A stretch of 23,557 nucleotides of DNA from an uncultured Clostridia bacterium (GCA_937893735.1 CALBGD010000243.1:1-23557), one strand, 5' to 3'; positions 14,648 through 22,886 are shown, counted from the stretch's first letter. The notes: a model not told the origin generated them from the letters alone. Numbers and translations: made by a program.

Positions 14648-15280
14648 ATGAGCGAAAACGAAAGAATCAGCCTGACGAAGCCGTCAGCGCAGGAAAATAA
14701 TACGACACAGGGCTGGAGGGATCCCGCGACGGGCGAAATTTATCCGCAGCCGCCGCAGGCTTCTCAGCAGTATGCTCAGCCGCAGAACACTCAGGGGATC
14801 CCGCAGCCGGTGAATAACGGAAGCTGGCAGGGATACTCACAGCCGCAGAGCTATGCCCAGCCACAGCAGGTATATCCACAGACATATCAGCAGCCGGTGC
14901 AGCAGGCGTACAGCGGTCCGACCAAGTTCTGCAAGCACTGCGGTCAGGTGATCCCCGCAGACGCAGTGGTGTGCACCCACTGCGGCAGGCAGGTCGAGGA
15001 GCTCCGCAGCGCGGCTCCGGCTCAGCCTATAATCATCAACAACAGCAACAATAATGTAAATAACAATGTGAACAATAACGCTGTCCACGCCGGAAGAATG
15101 AAGAACAAGTGGGTGGCGCTGATACTGTGTTTCTTCCTTGGGGAGTTCGGCATACACCGCTTCTACGAAGGAAAGGTTGGCACGGGTATCCTCTGGCTGT
15201 GCACGCTCGGGCTTTTCGGTATAGGCTGGTTTATCGACCTGATAATCCTGCTGACGAAGCCGAATCCGTATTATGTATAA
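14648..15280 (+). CDS. Zinc-ribbon and TM2-domain membrane protein
   Basis: The 210-aa protein has three parts. Residues ~1-90 are low complexity, rich in Gln, Pro and Tyr ([14 protein letters not shown] repeats). Residues 94-114 form a zinc ribbon with Cys95, Cys98, Cys109 and Cys112 (CKHCG...CTHCG). After an Asn-rich linker (131-144), residues ~152-203 form a TM2 domain with two membrane helices ([20 protein letters not shown], then [18 protein letters not shown]). TM2 proteins with zinc ribbons are common in Firmicutes, but their role is unknown. The start is set by GGAGG at 14637-14641, 6 bases before the ATG. It is monocistronic. Confidence 0.92.
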   Translation: MSENERISLTKPSAQENNTTQGWRDPATGEIYPQPPQASQQYAQPQNTQGIPQPVNNGSWQGYSQPQSYAQPQQVYPQTYQQPVQQAYSGPTKFCKHCGQVIPADAVVCTHCGRQVEELRSAAPAQPIIINNSNNNVNNNVNNNAVHAGRMKNKWVALILCFFLGEFGIHRFYEGKVGTGILWLCTLGLFGIGWFIDLIILLTKPNPYYV

Positions 15281-15282
15281 AA

Positions 15283-15318
15283 AAATACCGCAGTCCAAAT
15301 GAAACGGCTGCGGTATTT
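15283..15318. terminator. Bidirectional terminator between the TM2 gene and the metal ATPase
   Basis: AAATACCGCAG (15283-15293) pairs with CTGCGGTATTT (15308-15318). A-rich and T-rich flanks on each side suit both convergent genes. Confidence 0.88.
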
Positions 15319-15329
15319 CTTTGTCATGT

Positions 15330-17240
15330 TTACTTTTTCAGACGCATTGCTCTTGTTGCATTCAGGATAGCTATAACGGCTACGCCTACGTCTCCGAAAA
15401 CTGCCATCCACATATTGCCTATGCCTACGGCAGTCAGAAGCATTATCAGCACCTTCACGCCGATTGCAAGCACGATATTCTGCATAACGATGTTGTGGGT
15501 CTTGCGGGAGATACGCACCGCTGTCGGGAGGCTCTCAATATTGTCGTTCATCAGGACGATATCTGCGGCTTCTATCGCCGCGTCGCTTCCCATTGCGCCC
15601 ATTGCTATGCCGACATCTGCACGGGCGAGTGCGGGGGCGTCGTTCATTCCGTCGCCGACAAATACAAGGGAGCTCTTTTCCGGCTTGGACTTGTACAGCT
15701 CTTCCACCTTTGCGACCTTTCCGTCAGGGAGAAGCTCGGCGTGGTATTCGTCTAAGCCTGCGGTCTTGGCAACTGCGTCTGCGGCGGCTTTTCTGTCGCC
15801 GGTGAGCATTACGGTCTTTGCGCCGCAGAGGCGCTTCAGCGCTGCTAACGCGGCGGGGGTGCCGGGCTTTATCTCGTCGGATATCACGATATATCCGGCG
15901 TATTTTCCGTCAACTGCGCAGTGTACGACAGTGCCGGGAGTGTCCACTGAGGGAGCTGTGATGTTCTCGCGCTCCATAAGGCGGTGATTGCCGACCAGCG
16001 CGGTCTTTCCGGAAACGGAAGCCTTTACGCCGTAGCCTGCTATTTCCTCGGCGTCTGCTGCCGAGGTATCAACGCCGCGCTTCTTTCCCTCGGCGATGAT
16101 CGACTGCGCTATCGGGTGGGTGGAGTAGGTCTCGGCGGCGGCGCATATTCCGAGAAGCTCGTTTTCGGTCATTCCATCGGGGACTATCTTAGTTACCGCA
16201 AAGCTGCCCTTTGTAAGGGTGCCGGTCTTGTCGAAAACGAACGTCTTTGCACTGGCGAGCTCTTCGAGGTAGTTCGCTCCCTTTATCATAATACCGAATT
16301 TGGAGGCTCCGCCGATACCGCCGAAATAGGAGAGCGGCACGGAGATAACCAGAGCGCAGGGGCAGGAAACTACAAGGAACGACAGCGCACGGTATACCCA
16401 GCCGCCCTCGCCGGTCCATGCGGTGAAATCCGTGAAGCCGTTCATTGCGGTCTGGATAAGTCCGGGGATTATGCCGAGCGCAAGGGCTGCGAATACAACG
16501 ATAGGGGTATATATCCGGGCGAATTTCGTGATGAAGTTCTCCGGCTTGGACTTGTTCTCGGAGGAGTTCTCCACAAGCTCCAGAATGCGCGCAACGGTGG
16601 AATCGGAGTAGGGGCGGGAGACCTTTACGCGGAGCAGTCCGTTGGTGTTGATACAGCCGCTTATAACTTCGTCGCCCTCGGCAACGGCGCGCAGTGCGCT
16701 TTCGCCGGTGAGCGCTGCGGTGTTAAGCTCGGAGGAGCCGGAAATTACCGTGCCGTCCAGCGGGATACGCTCGCCGGGGCGTACAACGATTATCTCGTCT
16801 GTCTTTACGTCCTCGGGGGAGACCTCGGATACCTCGCCGTCACGCTCTACGTTGGCGTATTCCGGGTTGATATCCACCATCTCTGCGATGGAGCGGCGTG
16901 ATTTTCCGACTGCAACGCTCTGGAACAGTTCGCCGACCTGATAGAGGACCATTACGGCTCCGCCCTCGTCGTATTCGCCGATGACCATAGCGCCTATCGA
17001 GGCGACCACCATCAGGAAGTTCTCATCGAACACCTGACCGTGAGAGATGTTGCGTATCGCTTTCCAGAGAATATCCCAGCCGATAACGAGATAAGCCGCC
17101 GTGAATATCGCGAGATGGAATATACCCAGCAGGCTGAACCGCTCGTCTGTCGGGAAAATATGTTCAACGGCGAATCCTGCCGCCCATATTACTGCCGCAA
17201 TGATTATGCGCAGCAGCATTTTCTTTTGCTTCTTGCTCAT
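15330..17240 (-). CDS. cadA: P1B-type heavy-metal-exporting ATPase (Zn/Cd/Pb type)
   Basis: This ATP-driven membrane pump probably exports Zn2+, Cd2+ or Pb2+. The 636-aa protein shows TGES (178-181, actuator domain), the metal-site Cys-Pro-Cys (Cys293/Cys295, SCPCALV), DKTGTLT with phosphorylated Asp337, His375-Pro376 of the nucleotide domain, MLTGD, and GDGMNDAPALA. The last TM pair carries a Lys and the GDVGV motif, fitting P1B-2 pumps rather than copper pumps. It lacks the usual N-terminal metal-binding domain; a separate gene 19 bases upstream encodes one. The GAGGTGAG site fits the 17240 start. It is the last gene of the metal operon and ends at a bidirectional terminator. Confidence 0.95.
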   Translation of the reverse strand: MSKKQKKMLLRIIIAAVIWAAGFAVEHIFPTDERFSLLGIFHLAIFTAAYLVIGWDILWKAIRNISHGQVFDENFLMVVASIGAMVIGEYDEGGAVMVLYQVGELFQSVAVGKSRRSIAEMVDINPEYANVERDGEVSEVSPEDVKTDEIIVVRPGERIPLDGTVISGSSELNTAALTGESALRAVAEGDEVISGCINTNGLLRVKVSRPYSDSTVARILELVENSSENKSKPENFITKFARIYTPIVVFAALALGIIPGLIQTAMNGFTDFTAWTGEGGWVYRALSFLVVSCPCALVISVPLSYFGGIGGASKFGIMIKGANYLEELASAKTFVFDKTGTLTKGSFAVTKIVPDGMTENELLGICAAAETYSTHPIAQSIIAEGKKRGVDTSAADAEEIAGYGVKASVSGKTALVGNHRLMERENITAPSVDTPGTVVHCAVDGKYAGYIVISDEIKPGTPAALAALKRLCGAKTVMLTGDRKAAADAVAKTAGLDEYHAELLPDGKVAKVEELYKSKPEKSSLVFVGDGMNDAPALARADVGIAMGAMGSDAAIEAADIVLMNDNIESLPTAVRISRKTHNIVMQNIVLAIGVKVLIMLLTAVGIGNMWMAVFGDVGVAVIAILNATRAMRLKK

Positions 17241-17259
17241 GGCAGCTCACCTCACAGAA

Positions 17260-17478
17260 TCAGATCTTAATTGTGCAGTCAGGTTCAACGTCCTTGCAGA
17301 GCTTTACTGCCTGCTTGAGAACGTCCTCGAAAACATCGTCGGGGGCTTCAAGCGTGAACTTCTGTGCGAGGAAGTTTACGGAAGCGTCGGTAACGCCCGG
17401 GAGCTTCTTTACGGCGTCCTCCATTTTAGCGGCGCAGTGTGCGCAGTCGAGATCGATGAGCTTGTAGGTCTTTTTCAT
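17260..17478 (-). CDS. Stand-alone heavy-metal-associated (HMA) domain protein
   Basis: The 72-aa soluble protein is a single HMA fold (beta-alpha-beta-beta-alpha-beta). It has the metal-binding CxxC at Cys12 and Cys15 (LDCAHCAAKM), followed by the typical LPGVTDASVNF strand. It looks like the N-terminal metal-binding domain of CadA/ZntA pumps made as its own protein, and may deliver ions to the ATPase encoded 19 bases downstream or sense them for it. A third Cys (Cys61) and Cys68 (KLCKDVEPDCTI) are extra. An AAAGGAAC site precedes the start. It lies 16 bases behind the methyltransferase gene, in the same operon. Confidence 0.92.
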   Translation of the reverse strand: MKKTYKLIDLDCAHCAAKMEDAVKKLPGVTDASVNFLAQKFTLEAPDDVFEDVLKQAVKLCKDVEPDCTIKI

Positions 17479-17494
17479 GGTGGTTGTTCCTTTC

Positions 17495-18130
17495 TTATTT
17501 GTCGTTATTTTCAGCAGAGGGTTCCTCTGTTTCAGGCTTGATTATTACTGCGTAGCAGCAGGGGATAGTTCCCTTGACGAGCTTTGTGTAGACCCTGCCG
17601 AGACCGCATTCCTCCAGCATTTTCTTGTATTCTGCGGGAGAATATTCGGCGGCGGGGTCGAAGCCCAGCAGCTTATAGGCTTTCAGCACCAGCTTTGCAC
17701 GGTTTTTGCTGGTGAATGTGGGAAGGAGAAGCTTTCCGCCGGGTTTAAGAACCCGGTAGAGCTCCTTTACTGCGCCCTGCGGGTTCACAAGCAGGTGCAG
17801 GACGTTTCCGGCGATGACTACATCATAAGTGTTGTCGGGGTCTTTAAGGTCGAAGATGTTCCGCGCCTCAAAAGAGATATTGTCGGCTCCCATGAGCTTT
17901 GCCTTGCGCTTTGCGGCATTCAGCATATTCTCGGAGAGGTCGGTGCACATAACGCTTTCAGCGTTTTCCGACGCGGCGAGGGATAATTCCCCGGTGCCTG
18001 CGGCGCAGTCCAGAACCTTCGCCCCGGCGGGAGTAAGGCGGCGGGTCATCTCGCACATCTCATGGTATACATCGCCGTTTATGCTTTCGGCGATATCGTA
18101 AACATTGGCTATTCTGTCCCAGAATGTCAT
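17495..18130 (-). CDS. Class I SAM-dependent methyltransferase in metal operon
   Basis: The 211-aa cytosolic protein has a Rossmann methyltransferase fold. It shows motif I VLDCAAGTGELSL (39-51), the acidic residue after strand 2 (Asp64 in CTDLSENML), motif II-like DVVIAGNVLHLL, and LYRVLKPGGKLLLPTF as motif III. It resembles UbiE/Methyltransf_11 enzymes. The three-cysteine pattern of ArsM arsenite methyltransferases is not evident, so the substrate is open. The C-terminus is hydrophilic and has CCYAVI near the end. AAAGGAG at 9 bases supports the start. It is the second gene of the operon, separated from the repressor gene by a MITE-like hairpin. A link to metal resistance is inferred from position only. 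Confidence 0.85.
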   Translation of the reverse strand: MTFWDRIANVYDIAESINGDVYHEMCEMTRRLTPAGAKVLDCAAGTGELSLAASENAESVMCTDLSENMLNAAKRKAKLMGADNISFEARNIFDLKDPDNTYDVVIAGNVLHLLVNPQGAVKELYRVLKPGGKLLLPTFTSKNRAKLVLKAYKLLGFDPAAEYSPAEYKKMLEECGLGRVYTKLVKGTIPCCYAVIIKPETEEPSAENNDK

Positions 18131-18153
18131 GGAGATCAGCTCCTTTGATTCAT

Positions 18154-18315
18154 GGTCACCTCTAAAAACCGGGACACGAGCAGATTTCGTACATGACTTA
18201 TATCAGATGCAAGGCACCAAACCGCAGTCATACTGTATGTATTACAAGGTTTGGTAACGCGGCAGATGATATAAGCCATAGAAATCTGCTGTGAAGGAGG
18301 TTTTTAGAGGTGACC
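18154..18315. mobile_element. MITE-like 162-bp imperfect palindrome
   Basis: The element has perfect 17-bp terminal inverted repeats (18154-18170 and 18299-18315), flanked by direct TCAT repeats (18150-18153 and 18316-18319) that look like a 4-bp target duplication. Complementarity continues inward: AGCAGATTTC/GAAATCTGCT (18179-18188 with 18281-18290), 12 of 13 bases at 18193-18205 with 18267-18279, and ACCAAACC/GGTTTGGT (18216-18223 with 18248-18255). It encodes no protein. It sits 4 bases after the repressor stop codon and ends 23 bases before the methyltransferase start, leaving that gene's ribosome site intact. Confidence 0.75.
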
Positions 18316-18323
18316 TCATATAA

Positions 18324-18680
18324 TTACTCAGTGACGTGCTCCAGCCCCTGCCGGAGTATTATATTAACGTGGTCGTCAGCCAGCGAATAGAACACCGTTT
18401 TTCCGTCCCTGCGGCAGCCGACCAGCTTCGCCCCGCGCAGTATCTTAAGCTGATGAGATACGGCGGAAGCGGTCATTCCGACCAGTTTCGACAGGTCGCA
18501 GACGCAAAGCTCGCCGTGGCTCAGCGCGGTGAGTATCTTTATCCGGGTGGAATCCCCGAACACCTTGAAAAGCTCCGAAAGGTCGATAAGCTGATCTTCA
18601 TCGGGCATTGTGTCGTTTATCCGGTCCACCGTGTCGGCGTGGACGCATATGAAATCGCAGTGCGGTGTGTCGTTTTCCAT
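18324..18680 (-). CDS. ArsR/SmtB-family metal-responsive repressor (CadC-like)
   Basis: The 118-aa winged-helix repressor should release its operator when it binds metal. The recognition helix is in LVGMTASAVSHQLKILRGAK. Cys59 and Cys61 (ELCVCDL) with Cys8 and Cys12 (HCDFICVH) copy the four-Cys alpha3N site of staphylococcal CadC (7, 11, 58, 60). The C-terminal helix also has Asp102, His104, His115 and Glu118, the alpha5 zinc-site pattern. This points to Cd/Pb/Zn sensing. The start at 18680 is chosen for AAAGGAGG 8 bases upstream; an 11-residue longer form lacks such a site. It is the first gene of the operon, with an operator just behind its promoter. Confidence 0.93.
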   Translation of the reverse strand: MENDTPHCDFICVHADTVDRINDTMPDEDQLIDLSELFKVFGDSTRIKILTALSHGELCVCDLSKLVGMTASAVSHQLKILRGAKLVGCRRDGKTVFYSLADDHVNIILRQGLEHVTE

Positions 18681-18705
18681 CGGGTGCGCCTCCTTTATCA
18701 TACAT

Positions 18706-18721
18706 TTGAACAACTGTTCAA
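18706..18721. promoter_or_regulatory. ArsR/CadC-type operator
   Basis: The perfect 7-2-7 palindrome TTGAACA-AC-TGTTCAA has the core of the family's 12-2-12 operators. It lies at about +6 to +21 of the metal operon transcript, so bound repressor would block transcription. Confidence 0.85.
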
Positions 18722-18733
18722 TTGTTTGATTGT

Positions 18734-18762
18734 ATTATACACCTTGCAGATACGTTTGTCAA
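18734..18762 (-). promoter_or_regulatory. Consensus sigma-A promoter of the metal operon
   Basis: On the minus strand TTGACA (18762-18757), a 17-bp spacer and TATAAT (18739-18734) match the consensus exactly, so the operon should be strong when derepressed. Confidence 0.93.
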
Positions 18763-18923
18763 TAGGTTTCTGAAAAAATCTTTGCGTGGAAATATGTGTT
18801 TTTCCACAAACAACTAAAATCTTTTTATACACATTGACATATTTGTCTGTATAGTACTGGTGTTTGTCTTGGTTTTATGATATAGTAATAATGTATTTCT
18901 ATTTTTACGCGAGGTATTCATCT
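18763..18923 (+). other. Divergent intergenic region before the lipoprotein gene
   Basis: It contains a GTGGAAA/TTTCCAC hairpin (18786-18792 with 18801-18807), a TTGACA at 18834-18839 and TATAGT boxes at 18850 and 18881. None of the pairs has good spacing, so the plus-strand promoter cannot be fixed. Confidence 0.35.
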
Positions 18924-19919
18924 ATGAAACACAGGATAATTCTATCTGCACTGGCGCTGGCGGGTGTGTGCTCGCTTTCCGGGTGCTATTTCTTCCCGGC
19001 TGAGGAGGAGCTCCTTGAACCGCCGACAGTTGCAGTTGAGGATATTGCATATTCCACCTACACCGCTAAGAGCAAGACGATAGAGGACAAGACCACTGCG
19101 ACCGGCTATGTCGTATGCAAGTCAGAGTATAACGCGGGCTTCCCGGAATCCGGCGGCACGCTTAAGACTATCTATGTCACCGCAGGTCAGTTCGTGGAGG
19201 AGGGCGACCTCCTTGCGGAGCTGGACACCGGAGACCTCCCGTATCTCTATGAGCAGCAGAAGCTGATAGTGCAGAAGGCCCAGCTTGCCTACAATGCCAG
19301 CGGAAGCGCAAACGACCGCCTGACGCTGGAAATGGAGCAGAACACGCTTGCCGAATATGAGCGTCAGCTCGGGAACTCCCGGATATACGCGGGAATGTCC
19401 GGGCAGGTGTGCTATATCCAGAGCATGAATCCCGGGGACACCGTTACGGCGTACAAGACTATCGTCAAGATAGTTGACCCGGATGAGCTTTGCATACAGT
19501 ACACGGCTTCCAACATGAAGAGCTTCCCGCTGGGGCAGGAGGTCACGATAACCGTTGACGGCGAGGATTACAAGGGTAAGGTCACCAAGACCCCGACAGA
19601 GGTAGAGGAGGGAGTATACGACGACTATCCCGCAGTGCTTAAGGACACCAAGTCAACCTACTGCGAGTTCAGCAGGGATATGCCGAGCTTCCTATCGGTG
19701 GGGCAGACTGCGGATATCACGGCGGTGTATGCTTCGCATGAGAACGCTGTCGTAATTTCCAAGACCCTTGTCAAGACTGACGGCGACCGCCAGTATGTGA
19801 CGATACTTGACGAGAACGACACCAAGAAAGAAGTGGACGTCACCGTTGGAATAGAGAACGCGACAGAGGCGGAGATACTCAGCGGGCTTAAAGCGGGCGA
19901 CCGCGTGGTAGTGCGCTGA
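18924..19919 (+). CDS. Lipoprotein membrane-fusion (adaptor) protein of an ABC exporter, MacA/HlyD-like
   Basis: The 331-aa protein has a lipoprotein signal with lipobox LSGC (Cys21), so it should be anchored on the outer face of the membrane. The rest has HlyD/MacA layout: a beta segment, a lipoyl-like half (TLKTIYVTAGQFVEEGDLLAE), a short helical hairpin (~110-150), the second lipoyl half (GMSGQVCYIQSMNPGDTVTA), a beta-barrel and a C-terminal GLKAGDRVVVR strand. In Gram-positives such adaptors work with FtsX-type permeases. The start at 18924 has GAGG upstream; the longer ORF from 18864 would bury the signal peptide. The permease gene begins 13 bases after its stop codon. Confidence 0.9.
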   Translation: MKHRIILSALALAGVCSLSGCYFFPAEEELLEPPTVAVEDIAYSTYTAKSKTIEDKTTATGYVVCKSEYNAGFPESGGTLKTIYVTAGQFVEEGDLLAELDTGDLPYLYEQQKLIVQKAQLAYNASGSANDRLTLEMEQNTLAEYERQLGNSRIYAGMSGQVCYIQSMNPGDTVTAYKTIVKIVDPDELCIQYTASNMKSFPLGQEVTITVDGEDYKGKVTKTPTEVEEGVYDDYPAVLKDTKSTYCEFSRDMPSFLSVGQTADITAVYASHENAVVISKTLVKTDGDRQYVTILDENDTKKEVDVTVGIENATEAEILSGLKAGDRVVVR

Positions 19920-19932
19920 GGAGGCGGGTATA

Positions 19933-22722
19933 ATGCTGACTTTATTATTCAGAAAAATGCGCAGCACCCGCTGGATGGTGCTGTGCCTGTTCATCGGATT
20001 CCTGCTGGCGGCGGGAATGATGAGCACCGTGCCGATCTATATGGATTCCTCGCTGCAGCGTATACTTATAAAGGATATGCAGGCATATCAGCAGGAAACT
20101 GGTCTTTATCCGGGCGAATATGTCGTGACGGATTCCATTCCGCTGAAGGCTTCAAACGAGGAGCGGCGCTCCTCGGTGGAGAACATGACGGCGCTTGTGA
20201 ACAGCCGCACCGCGAAGATAGATATGCCGCAGGCGGACAGCAAGACTATACTCACCGACAGCTATATGTACATCACCAGCGGCAAGACCGCCCGTGTGAA
20301 GATAATAGGCATGAGCGGCATAGACGAGCATATCGAGCTTATTCAGGGGCGTATGTACGAGCCGGGGCAGCTCCCGGACGGCACCTTTGAGGTTATCGCA
20401 AACGAGGAATGCCTGAAAATACTCGATGTTTCCTGCGGAGGAACATATCAGATACAGAACAGCTTCTATTCCTCTGCGGAGCCGCTGTATGTCACGGTGG
20501 TGGGAGTGTTCCGGCAGTCCAGCGAAAACGACAGCTACTGGTCGGAAACGATGGAGGACTACCTGAATGCGATGTTCCTCGATTATGACACATTCATGGG
20601 GGATTACCTCGATACGGGGGTTACTACGCTGGCAGAGGCGCAGTGCAGGTACTCCTTCGACTATCAGAAGATGGACCTCAATGACCTTGATTCCGTGACA
20701 AAGAGCATAGACGAGGACTTTGACATCTACCCGCAGAACGACCTGCGGTTCTCCATGGGGATAAACAGCATTCTGGCGGAATATGCCGAAAGGGCGGCGA
20801 ACCTGAAATCCATGCTGTGGATCCTCCAGATACCGACAATAGTTATGCTGGCGTTTTACCTGTTCATGGTGTCCCAGCTGAACGTTGAGCAGGAAAAGAA
20901 CGAGATAGCCGTGTTCAAGAGCCGCGGAGCCTCCTCGAAGCAGATATTCGCGATTTACGCGATGGAGGCGGGCGTTCTGGGACTTGCCACGTTTATCATA
21001 GCGCCGTTCATAGGGCTGCTGCTGTGCAGCTTCCTGGGCGTTTCCAACGGGTTCCTGGAGTTCGTCAACCGTACGGGGCTCCATGCGAAGCTCAGCCTTG
21101 ACGCGTTCATTTATGCGCTTATCGCGGTGGTCATATTCTTCATTACGACTATGCTGCCGATAATCCCGGCTTCAAAGCTCAGCATTGTAAAGTACAAGCA
21201 GAGCAAGGCGAAGGTCGTGAAAATGTCCCTTTGGGAGAAGCTGTGCATAGACGTTATACTCATTGCGGGCTCGCTGGTGTGGTACTTCCTGACGGCAAGG
21301 AGCATTAAGAAGCTCTTTGCGGACGGGACTTACGTTTCGGACGGCACGATAAATCCGCTGTATTTCGTGTTCTCGACAATGTTCATCATGGGCGCAGGTC
21401 TGCTGTTCATACGCGTTTATCCGTATCTCCTGCGGCTGATATACTATATAGGAAAGCGCTTCTGGTCGGTGCCGCAGTACATAGCGATAACCTCGGTGGC
21501 AAGGTCGCAGGGCGGCAGGGAAAGATTCCTGATGCTGTTCCTTTCCGTTACCTTTGCGCTGGGAATATTCTCGGCAAACACCGCCCGGGCTATAAACAAC
21601 AGCAAATCCGACAGGATATACTACAACAACGGCGCTGACGTGGTCATAGACGCATACTGGCGGCTGGAGAGCGTTGACGACGACACTAGCTATGTCGAGA
21701 TAGACATGGAGGATTACGAGAATCTCGCGGGCGTGGAAACGGCAACGCGCGTGCTCCGCACGGACGCAAAGGTGACCTACGGCGGCGTGCGCTCGGACAA
21801 CGCGGCTGACCTTATGGCGATAGAGCCGGGTAAATTCTCGCAGACGGCTTGGTTCAGGAACGACCTCCTCCCGGTGCACTGGTGGAACTACTGTTCGGCG
21901 CTGGTGGAGTGCAAATCCGGCGTGCTGGCTTCAAGAAGCTGGGAGGAAAAGGGTGTGCAGCTCGGGGACACCATCTCGGTCAAGATAAGCGGAAACGACA
22001 GCGTTGACCTAATCGTTATCGCATTCGTGGACTACTGGCCGGGAATAAACCCCAACGCGCAGGTAGAATCCGAGGACGGAACGCCGACAGGAATTACAAA
22101 GGACTTCCTTGTGTGCAACTACAACTACCTCCGCAGGCTGATAGAGCTCCAGCCGTATCAGGTATGGCTGAAAATGCAGGACGGCGCGACCAGCGAACAG
22201 CTTTACGCGGATATCTCGGAGAAGAATCTCAAAATCCAGAGGATAAAGGACAGCAGTCAGCAGCTTATCGAGGAAAAGACCGACCCGGCGCTCCAGGGAA
22301 TGAACGGCGCGCTGACCCTCGGATTTGTTGTGATCATGCTGATGACCGTTATAGGCTTTCTTATCTACTGGATAATCTCGATACGCTCGCGTACGCTGCA
22401 ATTCGGCGTGCTGAGGGCGATGGGCGTCACCTTTAAGGAGATAATCGCTACGCTCGGCTGGGAGCAGCTTCTTGTCAGCCTTGCCTCAATAGCGATGGGA
22501 TTCGTTATCGGCGGCGTGGCAAGCGATATGTTCGTGCCGATGTTCCGCACGATGTATGACGCGGCGGATCAGGTTCCTCCGTTTATCGTGCGCGGAGATC
22601 CAGGCGACTATATAAAGATGTACGTTATCATTGCTATAATGCTTGTGGGCGGCTTCGCGGTGCTCGGCGGTATTATCAAGCGGATAAACATTAACAAGGC
22701 ACTGAAACTCGGCGAGGACTAA
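19933..22722 (+). CDS. FtsX/MacB-type ABC exporter permease, double module
   Basis: The 929-aa membrane protein has a TM helix at ~14-34, an extracytoplasmic MacB_PCD-like domain (~40-285), three helices (~290-312, 337-370, 391-415) and middle helices (~437-455, 475-505, 530-550). A second extracytoplasmic domain (~555-790) and a C-terminal FtsX triplet (~795-817, 845-867, 896-915) follow. The phrases EKNEIAVFKSRGASSKQIF and LQFGVLRAMGVTFKEI are the coupling segments that contact the ATPase. Such permeases usually act as mechanotransmitters or exporters of lipids, peptides or drugs. A GGAGG site precedes the start. No ATP-binding subunit follows; a strong terminator lies 6 bases after the stop codon. 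Confidence 0.93.
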   Translation: MLTLLFRKMRSTRWMVLCLFIGFLLAAGMMSTVPIYMDSSLQRILIKDMQAYQQETGLYPGEYVVTDSIPLKASNEERRSSVENMTALVNSRTAKIDMPQADSKTILTDSYMYITSGKTARVKIIGMSGIDEHIELIQGRMYEPGQLPDGTFEVIANEECLKILDVSCGGTYQIQNSFYSSAEPLYVTVVGVFRQSSENDSYWSETMEDYLNAMFLDYDTFMGDYLDTGVTTLAEAQCRYSFDYQKMDLNDLDSVTKSIDEDFDIYPQNDLRFSMGINSILAEYAERAANLKSMLWILQIPTIVMLAFYLFMVSQLNVEQEKNEIAVFKSRGASSKQIFAIYAMEAGVLGLATFIIAPFIGLLLCSFLGVSNGFLEFVNRTGLHAKLSLDAFIYALIAVVIFFITTMLPIIPASKLSIVKYKQSKAKVVKMSLWEKLCIDVILIAGSLVWYFLTARSIKKLFADGTYVSDGTINPLYFVFSTMFIMGAGLLFIRVYPYLLRLIYYIGKRFWSVPQYIAITSVARSQGGRERFLMLFLSVTFALGIFSANTARAINNSKSDRIYYNNGADVVIDAYWRLESVDDDTSYVEIDMEDYENLAGVETATRVLRTDAKVTYGGVRSDNAADLMAIEPGKFSQTAWFRNDLLPVHWWNYCSALVECKSGVLASRSWEEKGVQLGDTISVKISGNDSVDLIVIAFVDYWPGINPNAQVESEDGTPTGITKDFLVCNYNYLRRLIELQPYQVWLKMQDGATSEQLYADISEKNLKIQRIKDSSQQLIEEKTDPALQGMNGALTLGFVVIMLMTVIGFLIYWIISIRSRTLQFGVLRAMGVTFKEIIATLGWEQLLVSLASIAMGFVIGGVASDMFVPMFRTMYDAADQVPPFIVRGDPGDYIKMYVIIAIMLVGGFAVLGGIIKRININKALKLGED

Positions 22723-22728
22723 AAACTG

Positions 22729-22764
22729 CGGGCTGCACCTGTGATTTGGGTGCAGCCCGTTTTT
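22729..22764 (+). terminator. Rho-independent terminator after the permease
   Basis: An 11-bp stem CGGGCTGCACC/GGTGCAGCCCG (22729-22739 with 22749-22759) with a 9-base loop is followed by TTTTT. It closes the adaptor-permease operon. Confidence 0.95.
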
Positions 22765-22886
22765 CATATAATTTTGTCGCGGAATTCTCCGGGGGTCATT
22801 CCGGTCTGCTTCCGGAATCTCCGGCAGAAATGGCTCTGGGACGAGAATACGAGAAGCGCCCATATCTCTGAGAGCGGCACTCCGCC
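22764..22886 (-). pseudogene. C-terminal remnant of an AraC/XylS-family regulator
   Basis: On the minus strand a short open frame reads as the second helix-turn-helix and end of an AraC-type regulator: PLSEIWALLVFSSQSHFCRR, then FRKQTGMTPGEFRDKII and a stop codon. This is the family signature 'FSSQSHFxRxFRKxxGMTPxxYR'. Only ~40 residues are recognisable. The frame continues to 22919, where an in-frame TAA precedes it, with no start codon or ribosome site in between. The ligand domain and first HTH are absent. The stop codon overlaps the end of the permease terminator. It is best read as a decayed gene end left by deletion or rearrangement. Confidence 0.75.

Noticed and set aside
20152..21084. 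310-codon minus-strand ORF inside the permease gene
   Set aside because: It has no motif and no ribosome site, and lies wholly inside a well-supported FtsX permease.
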